A stretch of DNA of 64,000 nt, taken from Lytechinus pictus. Lineage: Eukaryota; Echinodermata; Echinoidea; Temnopleuroida; Toxopneustidae. Positions within the stretch are counted from its first letter, which is position 1. Each line of letters opens with the position of its first letter. Below, one piece after another: positions 1 to 47,390 of the stretch. Under the pieces are notes generated by a model. It saw nothing but the letters and a program-made list of their open reading frames with translations, was not told where the DNA came from and made no database searches. Position numbers and translations under genes: made by a program. The stretch spans positions 35,791,420 through 35,855,419 of the forward strand of contig NC_087247.1 in the NCBI RefSeq assembly GCF_037042905.1, written 5' to 3'.

Positions 1-630
1 CTAAAACATGCGCGATAGCGGCCTGCATATTCTTTATTTAAAATGCATGTGCTTAAATTATCCAGTTTCAGATCAGAATGTCAATAATTGCCTGCTCGTG
101 CTTCACGCTCGCATTATTAATGATACCCAATTAACCATATCCTATTCGTGATTTACAAAATATGAATAGAGTGTCCCGCTTTTGGGTCTAAAATCTCATT
201 TTTCTTCCGCTCGCGCTTTGCGCTCGTATCAATAAAATTTTTATAGTTACATACCTATCCCATTTATGATTACAAAAAGTGCTTAGAATGACACTTAGGT
301 CGGAATGTCAACAATTTTTAGCTCGCGCTTCGCGTTCCTATTATTGAAATATGTACAGTCTTCGTGGGTAACTGTAAACAGTCCTTAACAGGTCCCTTTT
401 CGATCATGCTAGAACACTCATTAAAAAATTCTGCTCGTGCTTGGCATTCTCAGTAATTATCTAGTTACATACGCATCTTGCTCAGGATCACAAACAGTGC
501 CCAGAATGTTGATTTTCATGAAAAAATACATATATGAAAGTTCAAAAAAAGAAAAAAAAATATCGCTCGCGCTTCGCGCTCGCACTTTTAATATAGGGCC
601 TTTGAGATTATTTCATATTTATGTTATTTC
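1..630. repeat. Tandem ~110-130-bp units with a mirror-symmetric GCTCGCGCTTCGCGCTCG motif
   Basis: Five diverged units carry GCTCGTGCTTCACGCTCG (near 98), GCTCGCGCTTTGCGCTCG (near 202), GCTCGCGCTTCGCGTTCC (near 321), GCTCGTGCTTGGCATTCT (near 433) and the full GCTCGCGCTTCGCGCTCG (near 565). Between them are AT-rich words such as GGTCTGAATGTCAAAA and GATTACAAA. Confidence 0.85.
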
Positions 631-659
631 ATAAGAATAAAGCTAAGAAGTGACTGATC

Positions 660-830
660 GGGGAAAATATAGGTGAAGATAATTTCGGGCCCCAGGCCCC
701 TATTGGCGAAAGTCGGATCCACCCTTGTGACACATACACAAACACATAGAAAAAATTGTGCCCCCCTGAAAAAGCAAGGACCCCCGGTGCCCCCCAGGAA
801 AAAAATCCTAGCTACGCCACTGGGCCAATT
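660..830 (+). repeat. GCTACGCCACTG / C-run module
   Basis: A C-rich stretch (GTGCCCCCCTGAAAAAGC, GGTGCCCCCCAGGAAAAAA) ending in CTAGCTACGCCACTGG. Related modules occur at 1206, 3500, 5585, 54540 and 63728. Confidence 0.7.
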
Positions 831-1199
831 AGGTCAAAGAGAAAGGGAGGTGACAGATCGAGAGAAACATTTCTCGAGAAAAGGAAAGAGCTATTATAAA
901 AGCGAGTTAACAAAGAGAGACATGTCATCTATCTAACACCCATCAGGCCCTCGGATGCATAATAGGCCTACGTACACTACAAAAAAGTAAGCCCCCGCCC
1001 CCTTCAACAAACATCCATAATTTCCGAACCACTGGAAGTTATTATAATTTTTAAAATGAGCGTGTGTGTAATTGTATAAGCCCTCTGAGTGAATGTTACT
1101 GACATATATTTTATGTCATGCTTTGAACAGTGATGAGCACCGCCAGAAGGCAAAATTGTCACTCAAGAGTCATAAGCCAAATATCATAGACTTTGAATT

Positions 1200-1745
1200 C
1201 AACCCCAGTGTCGTAACTACGAGGGGGAGGCACGTGCCCCATTGTCTTTTTAATGAGATATATATATCTTGTTTTATGTAGTCGATCGACATGCTTTTTT
1301 CATGACTACTTAAAATGATTGCCCTTTTTAAGGTCTGAATGTAAAACATTTCTAGTCCGTGCTTATACGTTTGCATTAGTGGATATTTTTTTAGATAATA
1401 TGTCTGTTCTTCATGAAACCCTAAAAGCAGTCCTTAAAATGTCCCCTTTTCTGGTATGAATATTTAAAAAAATGAGCTAGCGCTTCGCGCTCGCATCATT
1501 TGGTCAGTGAAATACGTATGGTCTTAGTGAATTTCTACAAACAAGCCTTAGAATGCCCCTCTACAGGTCTGAATTTCAAAAATTTCCAGCTCGCGCTTCT
1601 CGCTCGCAATATTTGATTAACTATAGTGAGATACGTATAATGTTTATGATTACAATGACTACAGAAAGTGCCTCATTTGTTGAGGAGCCTTCTAACAAAA
1701 AGGCTTGTAAGGTACTTTCTAAAAGATACAACTATTTATGCTAAA
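1200..1745. repeat. More mirror-motif units
   Basis: A GTAACTACGAGGGGGAGGCACGTGCCCC module (1214-1241) precedes units with GCTAGCGCTTCGCGCTCGCA (1474) and GCTCGCGCTTCTCGCTCGCA (1589). Confidence 0.75.
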
Positions 1746-1749
1746 TTAC

Positions 1750-2960
1750 ACCTTTGAATAAACACAAATCAAAATTCGCTATAATTGGATTTTCGCACAT
1801 TTCTGTCGATAAAAATGATCGAATATGATGACATGTATTTTTGGGAAGAGTATTTTCAATAATATTCATCATTTCACGGTTCAATGAACATTTAATGAAA
1901 ACAAAAAATCTGATTTTCAAATACCATCAGCAAGTAATGTTTCCCATTTTGTTAACTGTAATTATTTTTTCTCAACTTTGTTATGTTCATGACCAATTAA
2001 TATGCTTCAATGAAAGGTATTTAATCAAACATTCACGCTTGAATGAGCATGACTTGTGATTAGCCCTTTTTACGTTCTTGGAAAAAAGGCAATAGCTAAC
2101 TCTGGATATCTGTCACAAACCTTCTTTCATTTGATTTGATTTTTATGAAAATCCTGATGTCTGCTTCAGTGATCACACAATATTCGAAAATTATGCAAAG
2201 GAGAAGAAAGTTCAAGGCGTTAAATTGGCCCCATTCTGTGACATATCGAATGATTATTTTGGTGTGCGCGCCTTTTGGATAATGTCACTCTGAAGCCATG
2301 TGCAAAGGCAAGAAAAAAAAAGGTTGGCAGACGTAACTAAATCCGTCCAAGAAACAAACCCTCATTTCACTTTTGTTAAAATTTTGACTTCTTCTCTCAT
2401 AGACATTGTGTACAATATGGGCGCATATGTTTAAGAATAAGAAACCCCTTATTCAATATGGAGGAACTTTTTTTTCAAAGCTGTCTTCAGCAATGTCATT
2501 GGGCAGGAATGTTTATCAACCGATGGGCAGAATTCTGTGCAAAACTGAAATCAATTTGTTTATTTATGGATGAGTGAGCACGCATCAAAAGGGGAAAATT
2601 GGCATTTTACATGGCACAGATTTACTTTGAGGGGTTATAGAGCTAATAATAGGATATATTCGGTTTCAAATGTGCATTGATTGCTGTTGTTTTTATCATC
2701 CATCAATTCATCACCACACACTTTCCGAACTTTTTACTTTAACCATGAACATTATGTTATCAAAATTTTGTATGGAGTGGAGATATGATGGATTGTAAAA
2801 CAGCATTAACACCATAAAATTCACCAAAAGACGAAGGCTTTGCCCAACTTTCTATTTACACAATCTGAAAAACGACTCTTGTGACTTAAAAAACAATGTT
2901 ATTTTTTATTCAATCTTTAATTACCTATGCGCATGACTCAACTGATCAATCTCATTTTCT
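1750..2960. other. Non-coding stretch, nothing recognised
   Basis: AT-rich sequence without a convincing frame, tRNA-like segment or clear repeat. Confidence 0.5.
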
Positions 2961-2971
2961 CCCTGATGCCT

Positions 2972-3113
2972 GTTGCATAAAACTTTTTACCTGAGAAAAC
3001 TCTGGTAAAAACTGGAAACTAAGGTTAGTCTGATTTCTGCCATTGCCTTAAACAAGGGCAAAAACTCCGGTAAAAACAACCTGAGTTTTCTCAGGTAAAA
3101 AGTTTTATGCAAC
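2972..3113. mobile_element. MITE with perfect 31-bp inverted repeats
   Basis: The arms 2972-3002 and 3083-3113 are exact inverted copies beginning GTTGCATAAAACTTTTTACC. The 80-bp centre has TGCCATTGCCTTAAACAAGG. The right flank GGGCCCC and the left flank GATGCC suggest the true ends lie a few bases further out. Confidence 0.85.
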
Positions 3114-3489
3114 GGGCCCCAGGAGTTGCTTAATGAGTGTAGAAAACCACCTACGAGACATCATATCCATTTTTTCCGTTTAAAAGTTAAAGCAATTTGA
3201 TTAAGGGGGACCTACTTTTTTGTTGTGTATAGATAAGCTCCCTCGCATGGTATTAGAAATACTTTTTTATAGGAGGAAAGGGGACAAGCTCCTTGGTCAG
3301 TATAACGCTTTCCACAATAGGCAATTTTCAATTTCCAACGTCAATTTTTTTCAAACCCCCAGAAGCCCCCCCCCCTCCCCCAAAACAACTTTTAGTCTAG
3401 AACCGTGTCTGGTTCTACAGTGGGGAGGGGGGGGGGGCATAATTTCTTTTTCTTCCATGCTATAGGTGGATGTTTTTAGTTAGCTTGCT

Positions 3490-3980
3490 TCGATCACTAG
3501 CTCGCAGCATGGGCGTGCAGAGGGGGGGGGGGCTCTTGCTCCCTCCTAATTTTTTAATGACCAAGAAAAGAAGAGAAAAGGAAAGGGATAACCGTATATA
3601 TGATATTATTTTTCGAACATTATGTCAAAATCTATCACAAACTTAGATTTTTGTAATAAAAATGTCAAAATTTTGCTCGTTCGCTTCGCTCGCAACTTAT
3701 TAATTTTACGCAATACGCCAAATCGAGCCCACTTAAATTGATGAAATAACGCGAGCGCGAAACGAGAGCTGAAAATTTGTGATATTCAGACCTAAGAAGC
3801 AGACATTATGAGCATTCTTTTTGTAAACGTGATATATTCCTTTCTCACTAAACAAACAATGCGAGCGCAAAGTGCAAGCTGAAATTATAGTGACCCCAAA
3901 CAAGGTCATTTTAAGCCTTGAAGAGCATAAATATCTCACTCTAATCATCTAATGCGAGCGCCAAGCGCGAGCTTAGAATT
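3490..3980. repeat. G-run and mirror-motif element; later units inverted
   Basis: GGGCGTGCAGAGGGGGG is followed by GACCAAGAAAAGAAGAG, AATGTCAAAATTTTGCTCG and CTTCGCTCGCAAC. It then switches to the opposite orientation: GCGAGCGCGAAACGAGAGCT (3752), GCGAGCGCAAAGTGCAAGCT (3862) and GCGAGCGCCAAGCGCGAGCT (3955). The first part is nearly the same as 63728-63945. Confidence 0.78.
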
Positions 3981-4078
3981 ACACCTAAACACCTGAATCG
4001 ATTTTGTAGTCATTGTCACTTCTGAAGGTTTCCATGGCGAAGCATGTTTCACGGTACTCTATTTCTTAAGCAAGTGTT

Positions 4079-4335
4079 GGTCCTGACCCAAACTTGCCCA
4101 AGAAAGATACATGGTGTACATTACAGTGAAACCCTAACTTGTTTAGATGGTCCCAAACAACCCAAACTTGTTTGGATGGTCCTTTTCTGGACCAACACTT
4201 GTCCAAGAAAGATACATGGTGTACCGTGAAACCCAAATGTGTTTGGGTGGTCCCAAGCAACCAAAACTTGTTAAGTTGGTCCTTTTCAGGACCAACACTT
4301 GCCCAAGAATGATACATGGTCTACCGTAAAACCTA
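4079..4335. repeat. ~100-bp tandem repeat, about 2.6 units
   Basis: Units start with GGTCC at 4079, 4178 and 4278 and share ACTTGCCCAAGAAAGATACA, TGGTGTAC.GTGAAACCC and TGGTCCCAA.CAACC. They read through without stops on both strands, which creates spurious frames. Confidence 0.85.
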
Positions 4336-4339
4336 CTAC

Positions 4340-5130
4340 ACTAGTCATTGTAAAATGAACATGATACGTATCTCACTAAACAGTGCGTCTCAGAAATCGC
4401 AAATACAATAGACAAATGACATATCATTGTAAAGCTTAGAGTCTCTCCTTTCATTTGAAATAATTTAAAGTATTCCTCATTCATGCATGAGTGAGCAAAA
4501 ATCAATTTGAAGACAGAAAACCAAAAAGTCACTTGGCGGGCGGTATCTGAGTTTCAAAATGAAAACCACATTTAAAAAAGTTTAATATCTGCTCTTAGAT
4601 TTGCTAACCTCAATTACAGAAAACGGTCGAGAAAAAAGAAAGGTCTGTTTCTTCAAAATAAGGCTTGAATTCCAATAGTTTCATAAAATGAAGAAATATT
4701 ACAGGATAGCTTTCAGACATTTTGTTCGATCAGCCATGCATAAAGTCTTATGTTTACCATGCGATAGCTCAGGTGAGAAACCGGCGAAAACATATATGTT
4801 TCATGAAATTATGGAAATACAAGCATTGTTTTGAAGAAACATAGCTTTGTTATTTCTTGACCATTTTCTGCGATTTATAGCTATCAAAATAAGAATAGAT
4901 ATTGAACTTTTTAGGCATGTGATTTCCTTTTTGAAATTTTGATACCCCCGCCAAATGACTTTTTGCTATCCTTTTTCAAATTGTTTATACTCACTTATGC
5001 GTGGATAAGAAATCTTGTATGTTATACCAGCTGAAAAGGGATATTCGAAGCTTTAAAATGATAGGTATTTGTGATTAAGTTATGATAAATCATCGCTAAA
5101 CCTTGGTTTCGTTTTTTGTGGGACGCACTG
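4340..5130. other. Non-coding stretch, nothing recognised
   Basis: No supported gene or repeat was seen. Confidence 0.5.
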
Positions 5131-5139
5131 TATAATCAA

Positions 5140-5690
5140 ACATTGCGAGCACGAAGCGCGAGCTGAATTTTTTTCCAGCCCTTAAAAAGGGACATTATAA
5201 GCAATTTTTTATAATCATACCTGAAGGACATTCTAAGGCTTTTTAGTAGGGATATTCATACCTTAAAATGGGACAATCACTTTAAATAGTCATGAAAAGG
5301 AAGCATGTGTCACTACGTAATATAAAATATAAGCTCGAATTGCTAGGAAATATATCTGTAGACTGATTTGAAAAAGGGATGTTTTAATATTATTCAATCC
5401 CCTTGAACAGGATTATTTATCTCATTAATAGATAATGCGAGCGCCAGGAGTGATGAACACATATGCCCTAAGCAAATTATGTTTAATAAAGTTATGCAAA
5501 AATGTTTAGGTAATAAAATATAATATATATATAATAAAATATAACATTGTATGAAATTCAATTCATTCTTTTCCCCATTACGCTTCCCTTGTTTCTCCCT
5601 TCCCCGCCCCCCCCCCCAGCCGATGGGGGGGGGGGGGGGGAGGCACGTGCCCTTTATAGTTACGCCACTGTATGCCATGGTTGATAGTAC
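5140..5690. repeat. Mirror-motif units and C/G-run module
   Basis: GCGAGCACGAAGCGCGAGCT (5147), a partial GCGAGCGCC (5437), then a C-run/G-run palindrome (5588-5640) and GGCACGTGCCC with TAGTTACGCCACTG (5643-5668). Confidence 0.72.
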
Positions 5691-7064
5691 TTTTGACTTT
5701 CAAATGGCACGGATCATTTCATGGAAACACCTAGCCGTTTAACCGAAATGTCATGACCGCTTTGCCCGTTTTGACTTTGAAATGAAATTAAAATTGACAT
5801 TTGATTTACAATTTATCTTTTCTCTCAGCCCCTGTCTTTCCTTTTTTTGTTCTGTTGAGGGGAAGGGTGACAATCGGCGTACTCGCCCTCCCTTATATTA
5901 TAGTTACTACACTGTCTGTCAGTCTGTGGGGGGGACAAAAACATGATCAGCCATTGCCAAAATGCCAAATGTTGTATGAAAGCAAAATCTAAAGAAAGAT
6001 ATCACAAAACAAAACTAAAATATCACAAAACAAACTAAAATATCACAAAAACAAACTATTTCCGAACCAAGACACTCGTTGAAACACATATACATGTAAA
6101 ATTATTTATTGTTCATCATGTTTGATACATACAGTGTCAATGGATGAAATAAGTTAAACTAATATTATAATGATGGAAAGTTGAGTCATGAGTTAGCCTC
6201 CATTCTTATGTTCAGTTTTGTATCAAGACAATGAAAGAGAAATGAAAATAAAAGCATAACAACAAATCGTTTACAACATTGGGGCACCAAATGAACATTC
6301 ATGATGGGGTGCATGAGACCTTTAAAAAAATGATTCAATTTGTTGGAAAATGACAAGCAAAGAACTAAGATACATAGTTTTCTTTGCCTCCCGAAAGCAC
6401 AAGATAAAATAAAAAGAATGTCAAGAAAACAACAAATAAATAAGCAGACTAGGTAGTTTGTGTACATAGTTTTAAACCACAATTGAGTTAAAGGGGGAAA
6501 TGCTCCCTTAGCACCCTAGCTCCCCCCCCCCCCCGTTTATTCAGGCCTGGCATTTCATAAAGTAACCAATATCAGGACAAACGACCGCGAATAAATGGAA
6601 TTTCGTTTACATTGATTTCTTTCATTTCATGTCCTCAAATCTAGCGGACACAAACAACTTAAAAGTCTAGTTACCTAGGGTAAATAATTCACGGTCATTA
6701 GGGTAGCATGATTATCATAAAGGTCACAATGTAACAGTTTTTTTTTCATTGACTAAAATGGTCTTTAAAAAGACTTTACTTTTATCTGACAGAAGAGACA
6801 AAAACCCAACAAGAAATGTGACAAAAATTATCCCAATTTTGATTTTTAAACAATGAATTTCTAGCAATATTTCAAAGTGTAAACTTTTTATTGATACACA
6901 CTGTATAGGGCCTATATGGGCCTGTGGACTATATGTAGAATTTAAACTGTATATATTTAAAAACCAGAAGTCAAACATTTACCACATAAAACAGAGAAAG
7001 TAAAAACGTTTTCTCTTCCAACATTATATACCTGATATTTTCCAAATATTAAGTTTACATTCAA
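5691..7064. other. Non-coding stretch
   Basis: No gene was seen. A short triplication of AAAATATCACAAAACAAACT lies at about 6000-6057, and a C-run at 6521-6534. Confidence 0.5.
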
Positions 7065-7437
7065 AGAAATGTCTGCCCGTCGAACCAAAGATCGTGGGTT
7101 CGAGTCCATCCCGGGCGGATGACTGAAGCCAGTGAGTTGTGTCTAAACGTCTCTCCCATGTCTCATGGAGGCTATGTTACAATGGAAAACACTCCGTCCC
7201 TCGGATAGGATGTTGAATGGAGGCCCCGTGTAGAGGAGAGTCATCACCTTTGCACGTTAAGAACTCACTGCCTTATTCGTATAAGAGTAGGGGGAAACCC
7301 TGGTGTAGTGGTCCACCTGCACTCCCCCCAATCAGTTATATCGGGAGGAGAGACCTGCGGGTCATAGTGATTCAGTTTGCTTTTCGCCTCCCAGGCACAG
7401 GTGACGCCAAACAAATAAATAATAAAAAAACTTTATA
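7065..7437 (+). mobile_element. SINE-like element with B-box and A-rich tail
   Basis: The tRNA-like start contains GGGTTCGAGTCC (B-box) and CCCGGGCGGATGACTG. A ~300-bp body with GGAGAGTCATCACCTTTGCA and GTTAAGAACTCACTGCC ends in AAATAAATAATAAAAAAAC. No coding potential is seen. Confidence 0.7.
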
Positions 7438-7760
7438 AAATATATCGTACAATGAATGTAGTATTTGACTTGAAAATTTATCACAACCATAGCGATGTAC
7501 AAGTATTCATCAATTTAAAAACAAACAAAAAAAAACACCATCAGACAGTCAGACTTGCATTGATTACTCGAGAAAATTAAATTAACTTTTGCCTGTTTCC
7601 TTTATCAGTTTCATTTACGAAATGTATGAAGATGATAAAAACGTTTTCAAAACTATATACGATTTTCATACCATACCAAGATAACTTTTTTTTTTCTTTT
7701 TTTTTCTGTTTTTATCATAATGAATTGAAATAAATCACAAAATTTACAAATGATTACCAA

Positions 7761-7865
7761 GATAACTTTGTTGCAACCATACAATTTTAAACGTTTCTGT
7801 TTTCTGTATATAGATAACTTTGTTGCAACCATACAATTTTAAGCGTTTGTGTTTTCTGTATATAG
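7761..7865. repeat. 52-bp tandem duplication
   Basis: Two units, each starting GATAACTTTGTTGCAACCAT and ending TTTTCTGTATATA, differ at two or three positions. Confidence 0.9.
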
Positions 7866-8577
7866 TAAGCGAGAGAAACTGCTGGTATCTTATTCAAGAT
7901 TAGAAAAAAATCACATTTCCCTTATTATTTTTCAAAACTAGGTCATACTTTCACCAAAACTGTATAATATTTTCTATATTTACCATACAGTATTAGTTAT
8001 TATTCTCCTATATCATGTACATAGGGTACGTTGCCATTAAACATATAGGCCCGTATTCTGATAGCAGGTTTAACTTAACCCTAGTCTAAAGTTAACCCTG
8101 GTTTAACTAAACCTCCTCTAAACCTCACCTCTGGTCTAAGTGTAGTTTAATTATTTTGGTATTCTGATAGCCAGGTTTAACTAAACCTGGGTTAAACCCG
8201 GGTTTAACTAAACCTGGGTTAAACCCGGGTTTAAATTCTTTTTGGAAATAATAATCCTCTTTTAACCAAGACTAGCACCTTTTTGGTAAATTAGTGCTGC
8301 AGGGATGACTGCAACAAAGTTGAAAAAATGTCACTAAAGTTGTTTTTTCTTAAAAATTTGGATTTTATGGAAACTAATTACAACTATTGTAGTGAAAGAA
8401 AAGCATTCATCACCCATATATGGTAAGAAATTTTCATTCAGATTATCTTTATATTTTTTAATTACTAAAACATTTCAGTCCCAAACCGAGTGACCTGCAT
8501 AGTTTTGTGTGTATCAGTCCCATTGATTGCTTTTCATGTTTGTCAAAATCTAAACTGAATAGATTCACCTCACCCAC

Positions 8578-9780
8578 TCTAGACTAGAGTCTAGACTCTA
8601 GTCCTATAGATCTAAAACAATAAGTTAAGAGGTCGACATCTTTATTCTAACTTTATGTAAGGGGAAATTTTTGTAACTTTTGAGAGTAGTCTTGGGTCTA
8701 ACATTAGGCCTAGGCTAGTATAGTTAGATCTAGCTTAGGCCCAATTGTTTGGAGGAGATTTGAACATTGTTTTGACTTTTTTTACTTTCCTGAAGCAAAC
8801 CGTAGTCTAGTGGAGCAACCGAGACTGAAGCTACATTATACATATTTATAGTATTGGTCTAGGCCTAGAACATCATTCAGGAATTAGGCTGGCTTAGCCT
8901 TGGGACAGGGATAGATATAGGCCTAGATCTATATTCTAACCTTAGTCTTAGTTAGAATCTAGTAGAATAGATCTGATTTGTCTTAGACAAAAAGCTTCAG
9001 TCTCTGTATTGTTCCGCTGAGTCTATGATGAGTATGACAGTCTACGTTGCCGTTGGCCTCTCTCACCAAGGCAATGTGATATGACAATAAAATGTCAGAA
9101 TTTTTCCAATAAATCCCCAGAAACGACGGTTATTCCTGTCTACAGTGTTAGATCTGACTATCGCTATGCATTGCCATTGCTTGCCAAGTAACTAGGCCTG
9201 GCTAAATGACATCTCTCTACTCCTGTTTTAGGTCCATATCTGTTTCTTTGAAGAGTTTTTATTTTATTTAAATATTTTTGGGGACTTGTTTAGGTTTCCA
9301 GGTCCAGGACTAAAAAACAGGCCTAAACCTAGACCAACAACAGCTTAGTCTTGACTAGACTAGGCCAGGCCTAGATTTATGTAAGAATTTAGATCTAGGC
9401 CTTACGTTAGTCTGTGCTATCTAGTCTACTGACTTACTGTATGATCTAGAATCTCTAACGCTGGCCTAGTTCTAGACTAAATAACTTAGACCCTATCTAG
9501 ATCTAGAACTAGATCTGTATCAATCTAGGCCCCTAGGTCTACATGTAATAGGTCTAGATCTAGAGATTTGTAGACTCTCAATTTAGATTCTAAATCGAAA
9601 AATAGTAAATGTAGGCTAGTCTACAGTAGATCTACTCATCTAACCTTAGGCATGACAAAAGAAGTAGGCTAGAGATCTAACGGATTATTACTAGATCTAA
9701 AGAATCTAGATCTAGGCCTAGATCTAAAGCTAGGGACTGTAGTTCGAGATCTAGAGGTCTAGCACCCCCCTTAAAACTAG
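8578..9780. repeat. CTAG-rich low-complexity core
   Basis: About 1.2 kb saturated with short words built on CTAG (TCTAGATCTAGGCCTAGATC, TAGACTAGAG and similar). The words are self-complementary, so both strands look alike. No reading frame of note is present. It sits within the terminal-inverted-repeat element. Confidence 0.85.
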
Positions 9781-9869
9781 AACTAAGCCTACAGCTACAT
9801 GTAGTTCTCTATGTAGCCAAACAACAGTTAGCATTGACTATTGTCTTAATCTTATTTTGGTGTGTGTAG

Positions 9870-11250
9870 TTACCATACAAACACATATTTTGATGAATGA
9901 GAAAATATGTCTTGCAGATTATTTTACCTCAAAACCTATGTGTTCTAAATTTCATGAGCATAGGCCTATGTCATAAAATGAAGAAGTTCAATCCACGAGA
10001 TGTGTTTACACATTTATTGATTTAATATGATGTTACCATGGCAACAAAGTTTCCAACACACACAAATATATGTCTTGCAGATCTATACCTCAAAACCAAT
10101 GTGTGAGCCGACTTTTATAAGAATTGGTTGAAAAATGCAAACTAATGAAGGAGTTCAAACCGCAAGATTTTCACCTAATTTCATTATGTAATATGTTGTT
10201 ACCATGGTAACACGATTTCTGATACACCCAAATATATGTCTTGCAGATCTATACCTCAAAACCAATGTGTGAGCCAACTTTTATAAGAATTGGTTGAAAA
10301 ATGAAAACTACAAAATTTTCACCTTATTTTCGTTATATAATATGTTGTTACCATGGCAACACGATTCTGATACAGGCAAAAATATGTCAGACATCTTCAC
10401 CTCAACATTAATGTATGTGCCAAATTTTTAAGAGAATTGACCAGTTGGAAACTGATAAAGTAGTTCAAATCACAAGATTTTCATCTAATTTTTTATATTT
10501 GATTTGTTACCATGGCAACATGATTTTTTTTTATAAAGACATAAAATATTTTTTGCACATCTTCACATCAAGACTAATGTTTGTACCACATTTCATGAGA
10601 ATTGGTTAAAACTTAGGAAGTAGTTGGAATTGCAAGATTTTTACATAGTTTTTGCCATAATATACCGTTTCCATGGCAACACAATTTCCAACACATGCAA
10701 AAATGTGTCTTGCAAATCTTCACCTCAAGACTTATGTCTGTGCCAAATATGAGAAATGGTTTGAAAATTATAAAGTAATTAAAACCACAAGTTTTTCACC
10801 TAATTTTCGATATTTGATATGTTACCATGGCAACGCGATTTTTTATATACTTTAGGCATAGAATATGTTTTGCACATCTTCACATTAAGACTAATGTATG
10901 TGCCAAATTTCACGAGAATTTGTTAAAAACTGAGGAAGTAATTGGAACAGCAAGATTTATGCTTAGTTTTTGTCATACTATACCGTTACCATGGCAACAC
11001 AATTTCCGACAGTCTTGCACATCTTTACCTCAAAATCAATGTGTTAGCCAACTTTCTTGAGAATTGGTAGAAAACTGATTAAGTATTTTAAACGGCAAAA
11101 TTTTGAACCATAATATACTGTTACCATGGCAACACAATTTCCGAAAAAGGGAAAAAAAAATTCTTACACCTCTTTACCTTGAGACCAAAGTGTGTTCCAA
11201 ATTTCATGAGAATCTGTTAAAAACTGAGGAAGTAGCTCGAAATGCAATAT
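9870..11250. repeat. Tandem ~150-bp units with GTTACCATGGCAACACGATT
   Basis: Diverged head-to-tail units alternate GTTACCATGGCAAC, a TGTCTTGCA(G/C)ATCTTCACCTC word, a TGTGCCAAATTTCATGAG word and a GGTTGAAAACTG word. The internal GTTACCATGGCAAC is itself an imperfect palindrome (GTTRCC/GGYAAC). Confidence 0.85.
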
Positions 11251-11476
11251 AGGCATAAATTCTAAAAAATTGTTGGCCATCATTTGTTGGATTTAAACCA
11301 GGCTTAAACTACCCCCTGCGCGAGTTTAACTTTTTGAGGATTTATTACCACACTTAGACCAGGGTTAACTTAAACCTTGCTATCGGAATACGAAATTTAA
11401 ACCTAGGTTTAAATATGGCAGTTTATTACCACACTTAGACTAGGGTTAAGTTAAACCACGCTATCAGAATACGGGC

Positions 11477-12173
11477 CATAGAGATCTATATTGTTTTCAA
11501 TTATTGTCTTCACTTATACATTAGGATACGAGGCAGTGCGCCATACTAAGTTCTCCTTTTAACATAGAATGCAAATATACGACCTCAAACATGGACGAAG
11601 TGTATAACATACTTCCCCGCCTTTACAATAATCTCCTATAACTCCACTCTTTTAAAAGTGTATTTGGCCCTCTTCTCAACCCAAAAGTAGATTATAAATA
11701 AACGAAGACATACATGAATACAGAATCAGAATAATTAGATTTGTTGACAAAATATCATTCAAAAGGGTTAACTGAGTGAAAAATGAGCTGCCAGACGTTT
11801 TCCGGGGGAGGGGTATTCAACTACAGCGTAATCACAGGTTTTTTAACCATCCTTTAATATGATATCTATGTTGGTCATAACATATTTCTAGAGTCGCACA
11901 CAGAAACCTTACCAGTTGTTCCTTGCTAAAGGAGAATCCAAAAACTTAATCCCCTTGTTAATTCTTCAATATCGGGTATACTTTCACCACATTCATTATT
12001 CTTCATTAAAAAACAAAATGTAAGACAAATATACATTTCACTAGATTTATACAAAAATAAGGATAAATTGTATAAAACATTACAACGCTATTACCCTACT
12101 TTCCTAATTATGAATTTAAAGCCAGGATAGACCTTCATAAAGTCTATTAAATATTGCAATGCTTATAACTCTC
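11477..12173 (-). other. Probable 3'UTR and downstream flank of the SUR-like gene
   Basis: This AT-rich stretch follows the TAG at 12174. A 3'UTR must start here, but its end is not visible. ATTAAAG on the minus strand near 11852 is a weak polyadenylation-signal candidate. The word CTACTTTCCT occurs twice (12096 and 12174). Confidence 0.4.
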
Positions 12174-47357
<35,184 letters not shown>

Positions 47358-47390
47358 GGCGATGTCATGTGAGTCTTTATGCTACCTCAA

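Larger units (their letters stand above)
8049..11476. mobile_element. 3.4-kb terminal-inverted-repeat element with a CTAG-rich core and tandem-repeat interior
   Basis: The ends are inverted copies of CCCGTATTCTGATAGC followed by GTTTAACTTAACCCTAGTC, with several inner GGTTTAAC repeats at each end. Inside are a CTAG-rich block (about 8578-9780) and eight or so ~150-bp tandem units (about 9870-11250) sharing TTACCATGGCAACACGATTT and ACCTCAAAACCAATGTGTG. Flanks CATATAG and CATAGAG could be a 7-bp target duplication with one mismatch. No transposase frame is visible, so it is probably non-autonomous. Confidence 0.8.

Noticed and set aside
4044..4329. Overlapping frames on both strands with repeated WSFSGPTLVQERYM-like segments
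   Set aside because: They come from a ~100-bp tandem repeat lacking stops; no start context or domain.
8049..8230. TTAACCC/GGTTTA words as interstitial telomeric repeats
   Set aside because: The words are not tandem TTAGGG/CCCTAA and sit at matching inverted ends of a mobile element.
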